Assembly (NCBI GenBank): GCA_002434335.1
Contig: DJJW01000024.1
Span: forward strand, 67,226 to 79,159
DNA from: Lachnoclostridium sp. UBA6558
GTDB lineage: Bacteria; Bacillota; Clostridia; Lachnospirales; Lachnospiraceae
Reading direction: 5' to 3'
DNA length: 11,934 nucleotides
The notes under the pieces are model-generated. The model saw only the letters and a program-made list of their open reading frames with translations. It ran no database searches and was not told the origin of the DNA. This document shows, one piece after another, positions 1-7,209 of this stretch; the stretch's first letter is position 1, and the number at the start of each line of letters is the position of its first letter. Made by a program: the position numbers and the translations under genes.

Positions 1-1197
1 CAGCAGGTTATCTTATATGACAAAGACGGCCTGGCAGTTAATAAGAAGCTGTCCTTTACAGATACTGAAAATATGAAAACTGCTCTTGCATACGCTCTGA
101 ATAATAAAACTGCTTATATGATAGAAAAGGATTCACTCTATTATCTGTCTCCCTTAAAAACCTATAACGAACAGGCCGGTGTGATACAATTTTATTATTC
201 CCTTACAGAAAACCAACGCTTCTATAATCAAATACAGAAAATGTTTCTTTATATCGGCGGTACGGTTTTTCTGCTTAGCTTTTTATTTGCATACTTTTAT
301 TTTAATCTATTTGCCAATGGAATCATTCGGCTGGTAAAGACCATAGAACGGATTGGGGAAGGAGATTATGAAACCTCAGCCCTTTCCCGCAGAGATGAAA
401 TCGGCAGATTGAGTATCGGTATCCAGAAAATGAGTCATAAGATCAGGAAGAACATTGAGAACATGGAAGAGGAGCAGAAGAAGTTGACCCTTGCTGTTAA
501 TAAATTATCTATGCTGGATAAACAGCAGAAACAGTTTATCGGCAGCGTTACCCATGAATTCAAGACCCCTCTGACTTCTATTAAAGCTTATATCGATCTC
601 CTGGAGATGTATCCGGATGATGAGGAACTTCTTAATACTGCCAAGCTGAATATCAAGAGTGAGACAGAACGGTTGTATGATATGGTGGAAAAGGTTCTGA
701 AATTAGCGGCTCTTGATAAATACGAATTTGAACTGAACAAAGAGCCTACGGATATACGTCAGATGCTGTTGTCCGTAGTTGCCAGTGTTCAGGGTAAAAT
801 CGATAAATTTGGACTCCGTTTGGACCTAGACCTTGCAGAAGCTTATGTGGAGGCAGATAAGGACAGCCTGACTATTGTTCTGGTAAATCTGGTGGATAAC
901 GCTATTAAATATAATAGATCAAATGGCAGCATTCAAATAAAAAATTATAAAGCTGCAGATCGGGTTATAATTGAGATTACCAACACAGGAGCGGGAATAC
1001 CAAAGGAAGCTGCCGAGAAAATCTTTGAACCTTTTTATACAGTAGATAAGAACAGAGCCAGGCAAAATGGCGGTGCCGGCCTGGGATTGTCTCTTGCCAA
1101 AGAGCATGCTGAATTGCTTGGCGGCAATATTGCTTTCGTCAATACAAGCGCAGATGAAACCAGGTTTCGTGTTACATTTCCGATATATCTTCCTTAG
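1..1197 (+). CDS. Sensor histidine kinase, 5' end cut by the window edge
   Basis: Membrane sensor kinase of a two-component system: it autophosphorylates on histidine and passes the phosphate to a response regulator, presumably encoded upstream outside the window. The frame is open from base 1, so the ATG at 73 is internal and the N-terminus is missing. The visible part (398 codons) begins in an extracytoplasmic sensor remnant. A transmembrane helix (about 250-315) follows, then a HAMP linker with the GEGDYE and DEIGRL segments (about 320-450) and a coiled coil. The dimerisation domain has phospho-acceptor His in VTHEFKTP (codon 553-555). The ATPase domain shows the N box (LVDNAIKYN, near 889-924), G1 (NTGAGIP), F box (EPFYTVDKNR) and G2 (GGAGLGLSLAKEH). 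All catalytic motifs are intact. The class is certain; the signal sensed is unknown. Confidence 0.95.
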   Translation, partial: QQVILYDKDGLAVNKKLSFTDTENMKTALAYALNNKTAYMIEKDSLYYLSPLKTYNEQAGVIQFYYSLTENQRFYNQIQKMFLYIGGTVFLLSFLFAYFYFNLFANGIIRLVKTIERIGEGDYETSALSRRDEIGRLSIGIQKMSHKIRKNIENMEEEQKKLTLAVNKLSMLDKQQKQFIGSVTHEFKTPLTSIKAYIDLLEMYPDDEELLNTAKLNIKSETERLYDMVEKVLKLAALDKYEFELNKEPTDIRQMLLSVVASVQGKIDKFGLRLDLDLAEAYVEADKDSLTIVLVNLVDNAIKYNRSNGSIQIKNYKAADRVIIEITNTGAGIPKEAAEKIFEPFYTVDKNRARQNGGAGLGLSLAKEHAELLGGNIAFVNTSADETRFRVTFPIYLP

Positions 1198-1281
1198 AGT
1201 GCGTTTGAAATTGAATACCTTTGGTGCCTGCGGCTTTGTTAAACAGCAAACCTTCATAAAATCATAGGAGTTAACAGACTT

Positions 1282-1329
1282 GATACATTTGTTTACAATT
1301 TAGATACATCTGTATATCTTATGGATACA
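1282..1329. repeat. Three GATACA direct repeats spaced exactly 21 bp
   Basis: GATACA occurs at 1282-1287, 1303-1308 and 1324-1329, a period of exactly 21 bp, about two helical turns. The first two copies share the wider form TNGATACATNTGT. The middle copy also forms a short palindrome, ATACA-TC-TGTAT (1304-1315). Repeats on one face of the helix, upstream of a gene and directly after a sensor kinase, are what a response-regulator operator can look like. No specific regulator can be named. Confidence 0.5.
1292..1320 (+). promoter_or_regulatory. Weak sigma-A promoter candidate for the lipoprotein gene
   Basis: TTTACA (1292-1297), a 17-base spacer and TATCTT (1315-1320). The -35 is good and the -10 is poor, as would suit an activated promoter. 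It lies inside the GATACA repeat array. The 258-base gap after the kinase makes a separate promoter for the lipoprotein plausible, but the assignment is weak. Confidence 0.3.
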
Positions 1330-1353
1330 AATACTTGGTAGGATATCTATATC

Positions 1354-1440
1354 AAGGAGGTAACGAGTAAGAGAAAAAGTACTTTTACTCTAAAAGAAAC
1401 CATCGTTTCTTTTGCCGGATTGTGTGCCGCTCCGGGCGGC
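1354..1440 (+). promoter_or_regulatory. Structured leader with a ribosome-binding-like site lacking a start codon
   Basis: A strong AAGGAGG (1354-1360) has no ATG, GTG or TTG at usable distance; TAA triplets follow instead. Downstream are the palindrome AAAAGTACTTTT (1375-1386), a hairpin CTTTTA/TAAAAG (1382-1396) and a perfect 9-bp hairpin AAAAGAAAC-CATC-GTTTCTTTT (1392-1413). The last two share bases 1392-1396, so they are mutually exclusive. A GC-rich hairpin GCCGC/GCGGC (1426-1440) ends five bases before the real GGAGG at 1446-1450. The 9-bp hairpin ends in UUUU and could act as a weak attenuator. Function is inferred only from foldability. Confidence 0.35.
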
Positions 1441-1454
1441 GGAATGGAGGAAAT

Positions 1455-2549
1455 ATGAAAAATTCAAAATTTATTAGTTCTATTTTAGTTGCAGCATTAG
1501 TAATAACTTTCACTGGGTGTGGAAAGAGTGAAGACAACAACAAGGTAACCATCAAGGAACCCGGTAAGAGTATAACCGTCATTGATAATGACACAAAAGA
1601 AGAAACACCTACGGTAACCGTAGATAAAATCGACCGATATGAAAATATCAATATTACAGACTGGCTGGATAAAGAAACTGTTATTGTATCAAAGGATAAT
1701 GAATCACTTGGCAAATTGAGTCTGGCAGAACTATCTGATTCCTATCCGAAAAGCCTGTACCTTTATAACCTTACTACCAAAGAATACAAATTATTAAAAG
1801 AGCAAAAAGACACCAACCTAAGCGGTGGTGTTCTGTCAGCGGATAAAAAGCACCTGTTATATACAGAATTTACTTTAGGTGATCCCGCCTTTTATGTAAT
1901 GAATCTGGATACCCTTAAGACCTTCGTTCTTCAGAACGAAAGTATAGCAGGGGCTATGAGCGCAAAATGGGCAGATAATGAAGTTATCGGAGCTGCTTAT
2001 ATCGGAGGTGCCTATACAGCAACTGCTTCCGGAGATATCAGTGTAGTAAAAGGCCTTGAAGAGGAGTCCCTGTTTCTTGTTGATAGGATAAACGATAAAA
2101 TTTATTATAACACCAGTTCAGATGAAACCCTGAAAGTATATGACACTGCTACCAAAGAAAAGTCCAGCTTAGAACTTAAAAGTGTATCTGACATCATTCC
2201 TTCACCTGATAAAAATCAGATGCTTGTCGTTCAATACAACGGCTCCAAACAGAGCTTACTGCTTACCGATATAGATGGCAGCAATCAAAAAACCATTGCT
2301 GAAGGAACAGAACTTGGCGGTGTTTCCTGGTCACCGGATCAGAGATTAATTGCCTATAATCTTCAGGCAGATGTTAACGGCTCCTCCGCAAAAGGTCTTT
2401 CTATATACGATGTTCTGACCGGAACCTCCACTCAGATCGCTGTAGATACTGAAAACGCAATTACTGCTTTTGGTCCTACCGGCAAAGAATTGTTCTTCTC
2501 TGAATATAATGGAACTCAATGGAATAGCAGCATTATCTATTTAAAATAA
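1455..2549 (+). CDS. Lipoprotein with a TolB/WD40-like beta-propeller
   Basis: Predicted exported lipoprotein of 364 residues. It has a signal peptide with a charged N-terminus (KNSKF), a hydrophobic core (residues 7-19) and a lipobox ending TGC, so Cys22 would be lipid-anchored to the outer face of the membrane. After an acidic, Thr-rich linker (23-60) come propeller-blade repeats typical of the PD40/TolB class: IIPSPDKNQMLVV (about 248-259), GVSWSPDQRLIAYN (289-302) and FGPTGKELFFSEYN (339-352). Each repeat has the S/G-PD/T-G/K turn before a beta strand. The ATG at 1455 is chosen over an in-frame GTG at 1422 because GGAGG (1446-1450) and the signal peptide both fit it. It may be a sensory or scaffolding partner of the upstream kinase, but this is inference from position. 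The gene ends just before a strong terminator. Confidence 0.85.
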   Translation: MKNSKFISSILVAALVITFTGCGKSEDNNKVTIKEPGKSITVIDNDTKEETPTVTVDKIDRYENINITDWLDKETVIVSKDNESLGKLSLAELSDSYPKSLYLYNLTTKEYKLLKEQKDTNLSGGVLSADKKHLLYTEFTLGDPAFYVMNLDTLKTFVLQNESIAGAMSAKWADNEVIGAAYIGGAYTATASGDISVVKGLEEESLFLVDRINDKIYYNTSSDETLKVYDTATKEKSSLELKSVSDIIPSPDKNQMLVVQYNGSKQSLLLTDIDGSNQKTIAEGTELGGVSWSPDQRLIAYNLQADVNGSSAKGLSIYDVLTGTSTQIAVDTENAITAFGPTGKELFFSEYNGTQWNSSIIYLK

Positions 2550-2579
2550 GTATCAGAGCATTGCTCAGGCATCTTAATG

Positions 2580-2636
2580 AAATAACCGGTACCTTTCCTG
2601 CCAGTGAAAAGAAAGGTACCGGTTATTTTTATTTTA
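2580..2636 (+). terminator. Strong hairpin terminator between convergent genes
   Basis: Perfect 18-bp stem, AAATAACCGGTACCTTTC (2580-2597) with its complement at 2611-2628, and a 13-base loop, followed on the + strand by TTATTTTA. It ends the lipoprotein transcript. The opposing diguanylate cyclase has its stop codon at 2629-2631, immediately next to the stem, so the same hairpin probably also stops that transcript, although the T-run on the minus side is poor. Confidence 0.92.
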
Positions 2637-4098
2637 TTGGCATATATTTTATCCCGTAATTATTCCTGCCATTGTTCTTCACCTGATATAAGATGCCATC
2701 TGCTATATCAAAAACATCCTCCAGCCTGTCCGCTTCAGAAGGGATACAGCAGCAGATTCCTATGGATACTGTAAGTTCACCGTTAATAGGGGAAGTTTTG
2801 TTCGGAATATGACTGTTAATAATACTGCTTTGTATTTTCTTAGCCAGCTTCTCGGCTACCTCTAAAGTGCCGTTTGGAATGATTAATACGAATTCATCTC
2901 CGCCGTAACGATATACCTCCCCATATCCGTCCAGACAGTTTTTAAGAATTTTACCTACTTGCTTTAGTGCCTTATCCCCTTTTAAATGCCCGTAACTGTC
3001 ATTTAATTCTTTGAAATGATCTATATCCAGGACACCTACCGCAACCATGGTTCCTGTTTTTTTCGCCAGTTCCAGCTTCTTAACGCCATGCTGCTGCAAT
3101 GCATAACGGTTTTTAAGCCCTGTTACATTATCCTTTTCCAGTTTTCTTTTGGTTGCCTTTATATCATCCTCTGCCTGATGCAGTTCCAGTTTCGCATTCA
3201 GAGCCATAATTTTATCCTGGTTAATGAATTTCTTTAACTCCAGATACAGTTTGGTATGGCGGATGCACATATTATCATGTTCCTTCTGCATCCCCCGGTC
3301 TTCGTAGTAATCCAGCCAGAATTCCACTGCCTGAAGCATAACTGTAGGAGACTTGACTTCCTTTGATAACTGGTCAAATATCTCCAGACACTGTTTCCAA
3401 AGTTCATGTTCTTTCAGACTTCTCAATATAAAGGTAAAATTGATCATATCCTGCATAAAATCATTGACCGGTGCTGCTTTTAACTGAACAAACTCCATCA
3501 TGGTCTGCAGATTTTCCCTGACATATTCCTCTGAACCTCTTGCCATATATAGCTTAGACAGGCAGCACATAATGGTAAACAGATAGGTATCATCTTTTGT
3601 CTTTTCTGCTGTTTCCAAAGCAGACAACAGATTCTCTTCTGCTTCTTTTAGCTCTCCAAGCTTAAAATAAGCTCCTCCCAGATTCAGATCATTCACTACA
3701 AGCCATTTCTCATAAAGTTCGTAGAGTTCTTTCCCGTTCTCAATCAGATCCTCTTTCCCTTTGATAAAAAACTCTAAAGCTTTGTCCGTATCCCCCAGTT
3801 CCATATACCTGTTTCCAATATTACAGTAAAAGAGATGGAGCAGTCCTTTTACCTGATGTTTCGTGCAATATTCTATACCATTCAGATAACAGTCAACAGC
3901 CATGGTTTCATTATCCATGGCACCGTAAATTACGCCAAGAAGGTTCTGGCTTCTGGCACACCAGAAGTATTCCCCCAGTTCCTCATAACCGTTAATTGCT
4001 TCCATACAGCTCTTAACAGCTTCCTCCAGGTGATGGGATTCTAATTCCTCCAGACTTTTATAAAATAATCTGTCCGCCTCATCTCTCGTACCTACCAT
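2629..4098 (-). CDS. Diguanylate cyclase with N-terminal TPR repeats
   Basis: Soluble protein of 489 residues, predicted to make cyclic di-GMP from two GTP. Residues 5-205 form TPR-like helical pairs (for example LLGVIYGAMDN, NIGNRYMELGDTDKALEFF, NLGGAYFKLGELKEAEENL), a protein-binding input module. More helices run to about 285, then a coiled coil (285-325). The GGDEF domain covers about 323-485 with the DxVTGLKNR start, the metal-binding DIDHFKELND (358-367) and an intact GGDEF signature (399-403). The RxxD inhibitory site expected five residues before GGDEF is absent (DGYG there instead). There is no signal peptide or membrane helix. The start is supported by AGAGG five or six bases upstream. 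A single-gene transcript from the promoter at 4171-4199 is likely. The ligand or partner of the TPR part is unknown. Confidence 0.95.
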   Translation of the reverse strand: MVGTRDEADRLFYKSLEELESHHLEEAVKSCMEAINGYEELGEYFWCARSQNLLGVIYGAMDNETMAVDCYLNGIEYCTKHQVKGLLHLFYCNIGNRYMELGDTDKALEFFIKGKEDLIENGKELYELYEKWLVVNDLNLGGAYFKLGELKEAEENLLSALETAEKTKDDTYLFTIMCCLSKLYMARGSEEYVRENLQTMMEFVQLKAAPVNDFMQDMINFTFILRSLKEHELWKQCLEIFDQLSKEVKSPTVMLQAVEFWLDYYEDRGMQKEHDNMCIRHTKLYLELKKFINQDKIMALNAKLELHQAEDDIKATKRKLEKDNVTGLKNRYALQQHGVKKLELAKKTGTMVAVGVLDIDHFKELNDSYGHLKGDKALKQVGKILKNCLDGYGEVYRYGGDEFVLIIPNGTLEVAEKLAKKIQSSIINSHIPNKTSPINGELTVSIGICCCIPSEADRLEDVFDIADGILYQVKNNGRNNYGIKYMPIK

Positions 4099-4170
4099 GA
4101 CGACCTCTTTTCTAAAATGTTATACCTGCTCCATCTGATGTTAAACGAATCTTCCTCATTATTATCCAAT

Positions 4171-4199
4171 ATTATAAGTTCTCATTGTAAAACTTACAA
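4171..4199 (-). promoter_or_regulatory. Sigma-A promoter of the TPR-GGDEF gene
   Basis: Reading the minus strand: TTGTAA (4199-4194), 17 bases, then a perfect TATAAT (4176-4171). The start site would fall near 4164, giving a leader of about 65 bases before the ATG at 4098. Confidence 0.8.
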
Positions 4200-4200
4200 T
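4184..4200. promoter_or_regulatory. Palindromic operator candidate over the -35 element
   Basis: ATTGTAA-AAC-TTACAAT is a perfect 7-3-7 inverted repeat. Its right half is the -35 hexamer of the minus-strand promoter and the rest lies in the spacer. A dimeric repressor bound here would block RNA polymerase. The regulator is not identifiable from the sequence. Confidence 0.5.
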
Positions 4201-4243
4201 ACTTTTTTCATATTTTTGTAATAAATTGGCTTCTGAAGCAAAT

Positions 4244-4384
4244 TTAGATATAAAATATCGTTAGACGCATCAGAGTGTAGTAAAAAAAGCCGTATGCCTG
4301 CTCCGCCAGCTTCTCGGAAAACTTCTCGAAGATTTTAGGGAATAACGCTTGTACAATTCTGAAAAACTCATTAATCTTCTCCAT
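4244..4384 (-). other. Possible 46-codon ORF in the 348-base gap; otherwise no gene seen
   Basis: The stretch 4099-4446 holds promoters for both flanking genes and one suggestive small minus-strand ORF. It starts at an ATG at 4384-4382, with a charged amphipathic middle (KIFEKFSEKLAEQ) and an aromatic, hydrophobic end (YGFFYYTLMRL). An extended -10 on the minus strand (TGTTATAAC, 4412-4404) with TTGATT at 4431-4426 lies just upstream. However, the nearest AAAGGA is about 14 bases from the ATG, too far for a good ribosome binding site. No known family is recognised. The amphipathic pattern is partly due to a short DNA repeat (CTTCTCGGAAAA / CTTCTCGAAGAT), so chance is a real possibility. Confidence 0.15.
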
Positions 4385-4402
4385 ATTAAATACATATTCC
4401 TT

Positions 4403-4411
4403 TGTTATAAC
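4403..4411 (+). promoter_or_regulatory. Extended -10 promoter of the four-helix membrane protein gene
   Basis: TG-T-TATAAC (TG at 4403-4404, -10 at 4406-4411) needs little -35 contact, and none is evident. The predicted start near 4418 leaves about 29 bases to the ATG, with AAGGAG at 4431-4436. The element lies within a perfect palindrome, TGTTATAACA (4403-4412), so the same bases read as an extended -10 on the other strand. Confidence 0.5.
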
Positions 4412-4446
4412 AGTTCTATCTTAATAATCAAAGGAGATTTATCTAT

Positions 4447-4926
4447 ATGGGAAATGCAACTCATTATATGGAATTACTGGCATCACATCAGCCCTGGCAG
4501 CTCATCATTTTTATGGCCATTCCGGTAATATGTGCCGAAACACTCGCTATCACTGAATTCATCATTTTGTACTCCAGAAATTTTACCGGTACTTCTAAGA
4601 AAATCAATAAGTTTACGGGTATTTTTGCCGGTATTTATTTTACAGGTATATTCCTTTATCTGTTATTCCAGGCAGTTATTCCTCTAACCACTTCGGGCAC
4701 CTGGCGCGGTCCCTTTGATGTTATCGCTGTATTGTTTTATTTATCCGGTGTTATACCTTTTGGTGGTCTTTTTCTTCTGGAAACCGGAATTGTTGGAAAG
4801 AGGAAGAGTGAAAGTGAAAAGTTAAAGCTGCATGCCATTTTTGTTAGTATATTTTTAGTGGTTGCACATATTGCCATGATTTTTGGTATGCTGAATCCTG
4901 AACTCCTATCCGGTGGTGGCATGTAA
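4447..4926 (+). CDS. Four-helix integral membrane protein of unknown function
   Basis: 159 residues with four predicted membrane helices: about 19-43, 56-80, 90-113 and 127-149. It has a short N-terminal segment (HYMELLASHQPW) and a charged loop GKRKSESEKLK before the last helix. Polar residues in or near helices stand out: His6, His13, Glu31, Glu37, His129 and His141. This pattern could bind a metal or cofactor, but I cannot assign one. The N-terminal HYMELL...QPW...IIFMAIP signature resembles proteins sometimes labelled permease or DUF6803; I recall this only weakly. The start is supported by AAGGAG ten bases upstream. It appears to be transcribed alone, from its own promoter, and converges on the LTA-synthase gene. 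No transport mechanism is evident. Confidence 0.8.
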   Translation: MGNATHYMELLASHQPWQLIIFMAIPVICAETLAITEFIILYSRNFTGTSKKINKFTGIFAGIYFTGIFLYLLFQAVIPLTTSGTWRGPFDVIAVLFYLSGVIPFGGLFLLETGIVGKRKSESEKLKLHAIFVSIFLVVAHIAMIFGMLNPELLSGGGM

Positions 4927-4993
4927 TCTGATATAGATATTCCCGTTTCAAAAAGTATTATCACACATAAAATCCATGGGTTTGTTTGAAAAT

Positions 4994-5031
4994 TTCTTGT
5001 ATCGTTCTGGATACCAGGCCCGACACAAGAA
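4994..5031 (+). terminator. Structured hairpin downstream of the four-helix protein gene
   Basis: A nested stem: TTCTTGT (4994-5000) with ACAAGAA (5025-5031), TCG with CGA, and CTGG-ATA-CCAG at the top. It is followed by only GTTTTCC, a short U-run, so termination on the + strand may be partial. It lies 67 bases after the stop codon. Confidence 0.5.
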
Positions 5032-5058
5032 GTTTTCCTACCCTTTGAAATTTCATTA

Positions 5059-5135
5059 AAAAGGTATGCTGCAACCACAATGTTTCACTCTTATAATAGA
5101 AATGATTATTGCGCTAATTATACAGCATACCTTTT
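5059..5135 (-). terminator. Long-loop terminator of the LTA-synthase-like gene
   Basis: Perfect 13-bp inverted repeat, AAAAGGTATGCTG (5059-5071) and CAGCATACCTTTT (5123-5135), separated by 51 bases. The right arm ends four bases from the stop codon of the minus-strand gene. On the minus strand the stem is followed by a short T-run (CCTTTTTAATG). The + strand also has a T-rich tail, so it may serve both convergent genes. The loop contains a minor stem (ATAAT/ATTAT). Confidence 0.6.
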
Positions 5136-5139
5136 ATAT

Positions 5140-7152
5140 TTATTCTTTGGCTGACAGATAACGAAAGACCTTGCTTTTTCCGAGTGCCACTTTACTTCCT
5201 GCCAATTGTTCTATATAGATGTTGCAATCCTCTTCTAACTTATCAGAAATACTCAGCTTTATGTCGCTTATATACTCCGTTTCGTACTTTTTGCCATTTA
5301 CCACAACAGCGCTGGATTCGGTAAAACCGGAGCCGGTTATAAGCAGCTTATCTCCCTGCCTGGTTACTTCTGTAATCTCAGGTTGTGTGATTCCCATGCT
5401 CATATCTTTTACTTCATTGGGATTACTTTTGTCAAATACATATTTCTTGCCGTATAAAAGGTCATATTGGAGGAGTTTTAGTTCTTCCTTATAATCCTCA
5501 TTAGCAGAAGCTTTCTGATGAAATTGGGTTAAGATGCCTTTATCCATTCCCAGTCTGTCCAGCACATATGCACTTAATTGATAAGCGGTAAGATCCTTAT
5601 CCTCCTTATCAAGCTTAAAATTACTCCACAGCACATATTCGGTCTCATGCCTGTCATTTGTAATATCCTTTTGCTCCAGTGACAAAGGCGGAAGGTGGTC
5701 TCCGTAAAACACAACTACAGTAGGTTCCTCATAAGCCATTAGTGCTTTGGTAAGGTCCCCGACAAACTGATCCGTCTCATTAAGCTGATTTACGTAGTAT
5801 TCCATACTGTTAACATAAGCTTCAAGCGAGGTATAAGCAGCAGTCGGATAAGGTGCCTCTGATTCCGGTGTCACCTGAATCCTGTTAGGTGTCTCCGGTT
5901 TGTTATCCGGATAGATTCCGTGGGGCTGTACAGAAATAGTGTATATGTAATTCCTGGCCTCCTCTGCTTTCAGTGCTTTTAATATTTCACCGGTTAACAC
6001 ACTGTCCTTGGCCCACCCAAGCTGATTGTAAGATAATCCGCTCATAAATTCTATGGAATCAAAGTTATCAAAGCCTAGTCTGGGAAATACATCCTTGCGG
6101 TCGTAGAAAGACGCGGAGTTGTTGTGAATTACATAACTGCGGTATCCTTCTCTGTCCAGGTTATAGGGAATGCTTTCACAGGTTTCAGACTTAAGGATAG
6201 TTCTGTAGGGATATTCACCGGTTCCAAAATACTCCATACTCATCCCTGTAATAACCTCGAATTCTGTATTGACTGTACCTGCACCATATACAGGAACGGT
6301 CAGAAAACCGGAAGTGTAGTTCTCTTTTAAAGCCGTAAAATTAGGCAGAGGATTCTCAGAAAAAGTATAGTGCTTCAAATAATTCACATCAAAGAAGGAT
6401 TCCAGCTGTACCATAATAATATTGGGACTATCTGCCTGAGCTTTATCCCCGTTATACAGTACATCAGCTGCATTCACTAATTCATCTGTGATTTCCTCCA
6501 TCCGTTTTGCCGAATAATCCGAAGGTTTATCAATGCCTCTTTCAAAGATACTGTTGGTAAAGCAGTAGGTAAAGCCATACTGAAAATATGCATCGTGAAG
6601 ATTATCAAATTCGTTCTGCAATGCCTTTGTCCTGGTAGCAGTAAAGGTGATAACTCCAAGAAGTATACCTGAAAAGGCCAAGAGACATACAGGAACTGCC
6701 AGCAATCTTTTCTGGGCTTTAATTTTCTTCCACAGAATTACAATCAGAAAAATCACTGCCGGAACAAGGATTGCCAGAAGCAATATATTAAAGGTGTTCA
6801 TATACATTGGCAGATTTCTTAAAGCTTCTTTTACCTGATAGAAATCCATGGCTGAAATGGGTGTTAAACGAAAACATTGTATGATCCTGTTGACTATCCC
6901 CAAAATGATCCAGGCCCCGGCAACGACAGAGAAAAAGAATCTTCTTTTTGCAGTAAAAAGTGTTACAGATAAAGTCAGCAGTATAATAGATAAATTTAAA
7001 AAGAATAAAAGCGGTTCCTGCCATAGAAAGTAAAACGCCTTGAAAAGAGATGTCCGGCTTAAGCTTTCCAATATGATTGTAATTGTAAAAGCTGACAGCA
7101 GGGTACCTGCAAAATAATGTACAAAATTTAATCTGATGGGTTTTCTGTTCAT
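5140..7152 (-). CDS. LTA synthase family (sulfatase-fold) membrane enzyme with C-terminal IPT-like domain
   Basis: 670 residues, probably a phosphoglycerol transferase building lipoteichoic-acid-type polymers on the outer face of the membrane. Five predicted N-terminal helices (about 10-30, 47-67, 72-92, 121-141, 151-171) are followed by the extracellular sulfatase-fold catalytic domain (about 243-545). Candidate active-site residues match the family: Glu251 in MVQLESFFD, nucleophile Thr293 in GAGTVNTEF, His411 in VQPHGIYP, and Asp485-His486 in YGDHLPPL. After a linker, residues 588-668 form an extra beta-rich domain with an IPT/TIG-like signature (ITQPEITEV...LLITGSGFTESSAVVVNGK). This makes the protein longer at the C-terminus than the usual five-helix LtaS plan. 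The ATG at 7152 has only a modest AGGA about ten bases upstream. It has its own consensus promoter (7210-7237). Whether the substrate is phosphatidylglycerol or another lipid cannot be told. Confidence 0.92.
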   Translation of the reverse strand: MNRKPIRLNFVHYFAGTLLSAFTITIILESLSRTSLFKAFYFLWQEPLLFFLNLSIILLTLSVTLFTAKRRFFFSVVAGAWIILGIVNRIIQCFRLTPISAMDFYQVKEALRNLPMYMNTFNILLLAILVPAVIFLIVILWKKIKAQKRLLAVPVCLLAFSGILLGVITFTATRTKALQNEFDNLHDAYFQYGFTYCFTNSIFERGIDKPSDYSAKRMEEITDELVNAADVLYNGDKAQADSPNIIMVQLESFFDVNYLKHYTFSENPLPNFTALKENYTSGFLTVPVYGAGTVNTEFEVITGMSMEYFGTGEYPYRTILKSETCESIPYNLDREGYRSYVIHNNSASFYDRKDVFPRLGFDNFDSIEFMSGLSYNQLGWAKDSVLTGEILKALKAEEARNYIYTISVQPHGIYPDNKPETPNRIQVTPESEAPYPTAAYTSLEAYVNSMEYYVNQLNETDQFVGDLTKALMAYEEPTVVVFYGDHLPPLSLEQKDITNDRHETEYVLWSNFKLDKEDKDLTAYQLSAYVLDRLGMDKGILTQFHQKASANEDYKEELKLLQYDLLYGKKYVFDKSNPNEVKDMSMGITQPEITEVTRQGDKLLITGSGFTESSAVVVNGKKYETEYISDIKLSISDKLEEDCNIYIEQLAGSKVALGKSKVFRYLSAKE

Positions 7153-7209
7153 GTCATTGACTTCCTGTATTTAATATTACACTGCTTTGTATTGGTAACT
7201 AACTAGCAA

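Noticed and set aside
73..1197. ATG at 73 as the true start of the histidine kinase
   Set aside because: The same frame is open to base 1 and the upstream residues continue the sensor domain. The gene is simply cut by the window edge.
919..1257. 112-codon minus-strand ORF opposite the kinase
   Set aside because: It is antisense to the conserved ATPase motifs, has no ribosome site and no recognisable protein features; a coding shadow.
1422..1454. GTG at 1422 as start of the lipoprotein gene
   Set aside because: It has no ribosome site, would put charged residues before the signal peptide and lies in a hairpin; ATG 1455 has GGAGG and a normal signal peptide.
5059..5135. Inverted repeat as a small mobile element (MITE)
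   Set aside because: There is no target-site duplication around the 13-bp arms and the position next to a stop codon with T-runs fits a terminator better.
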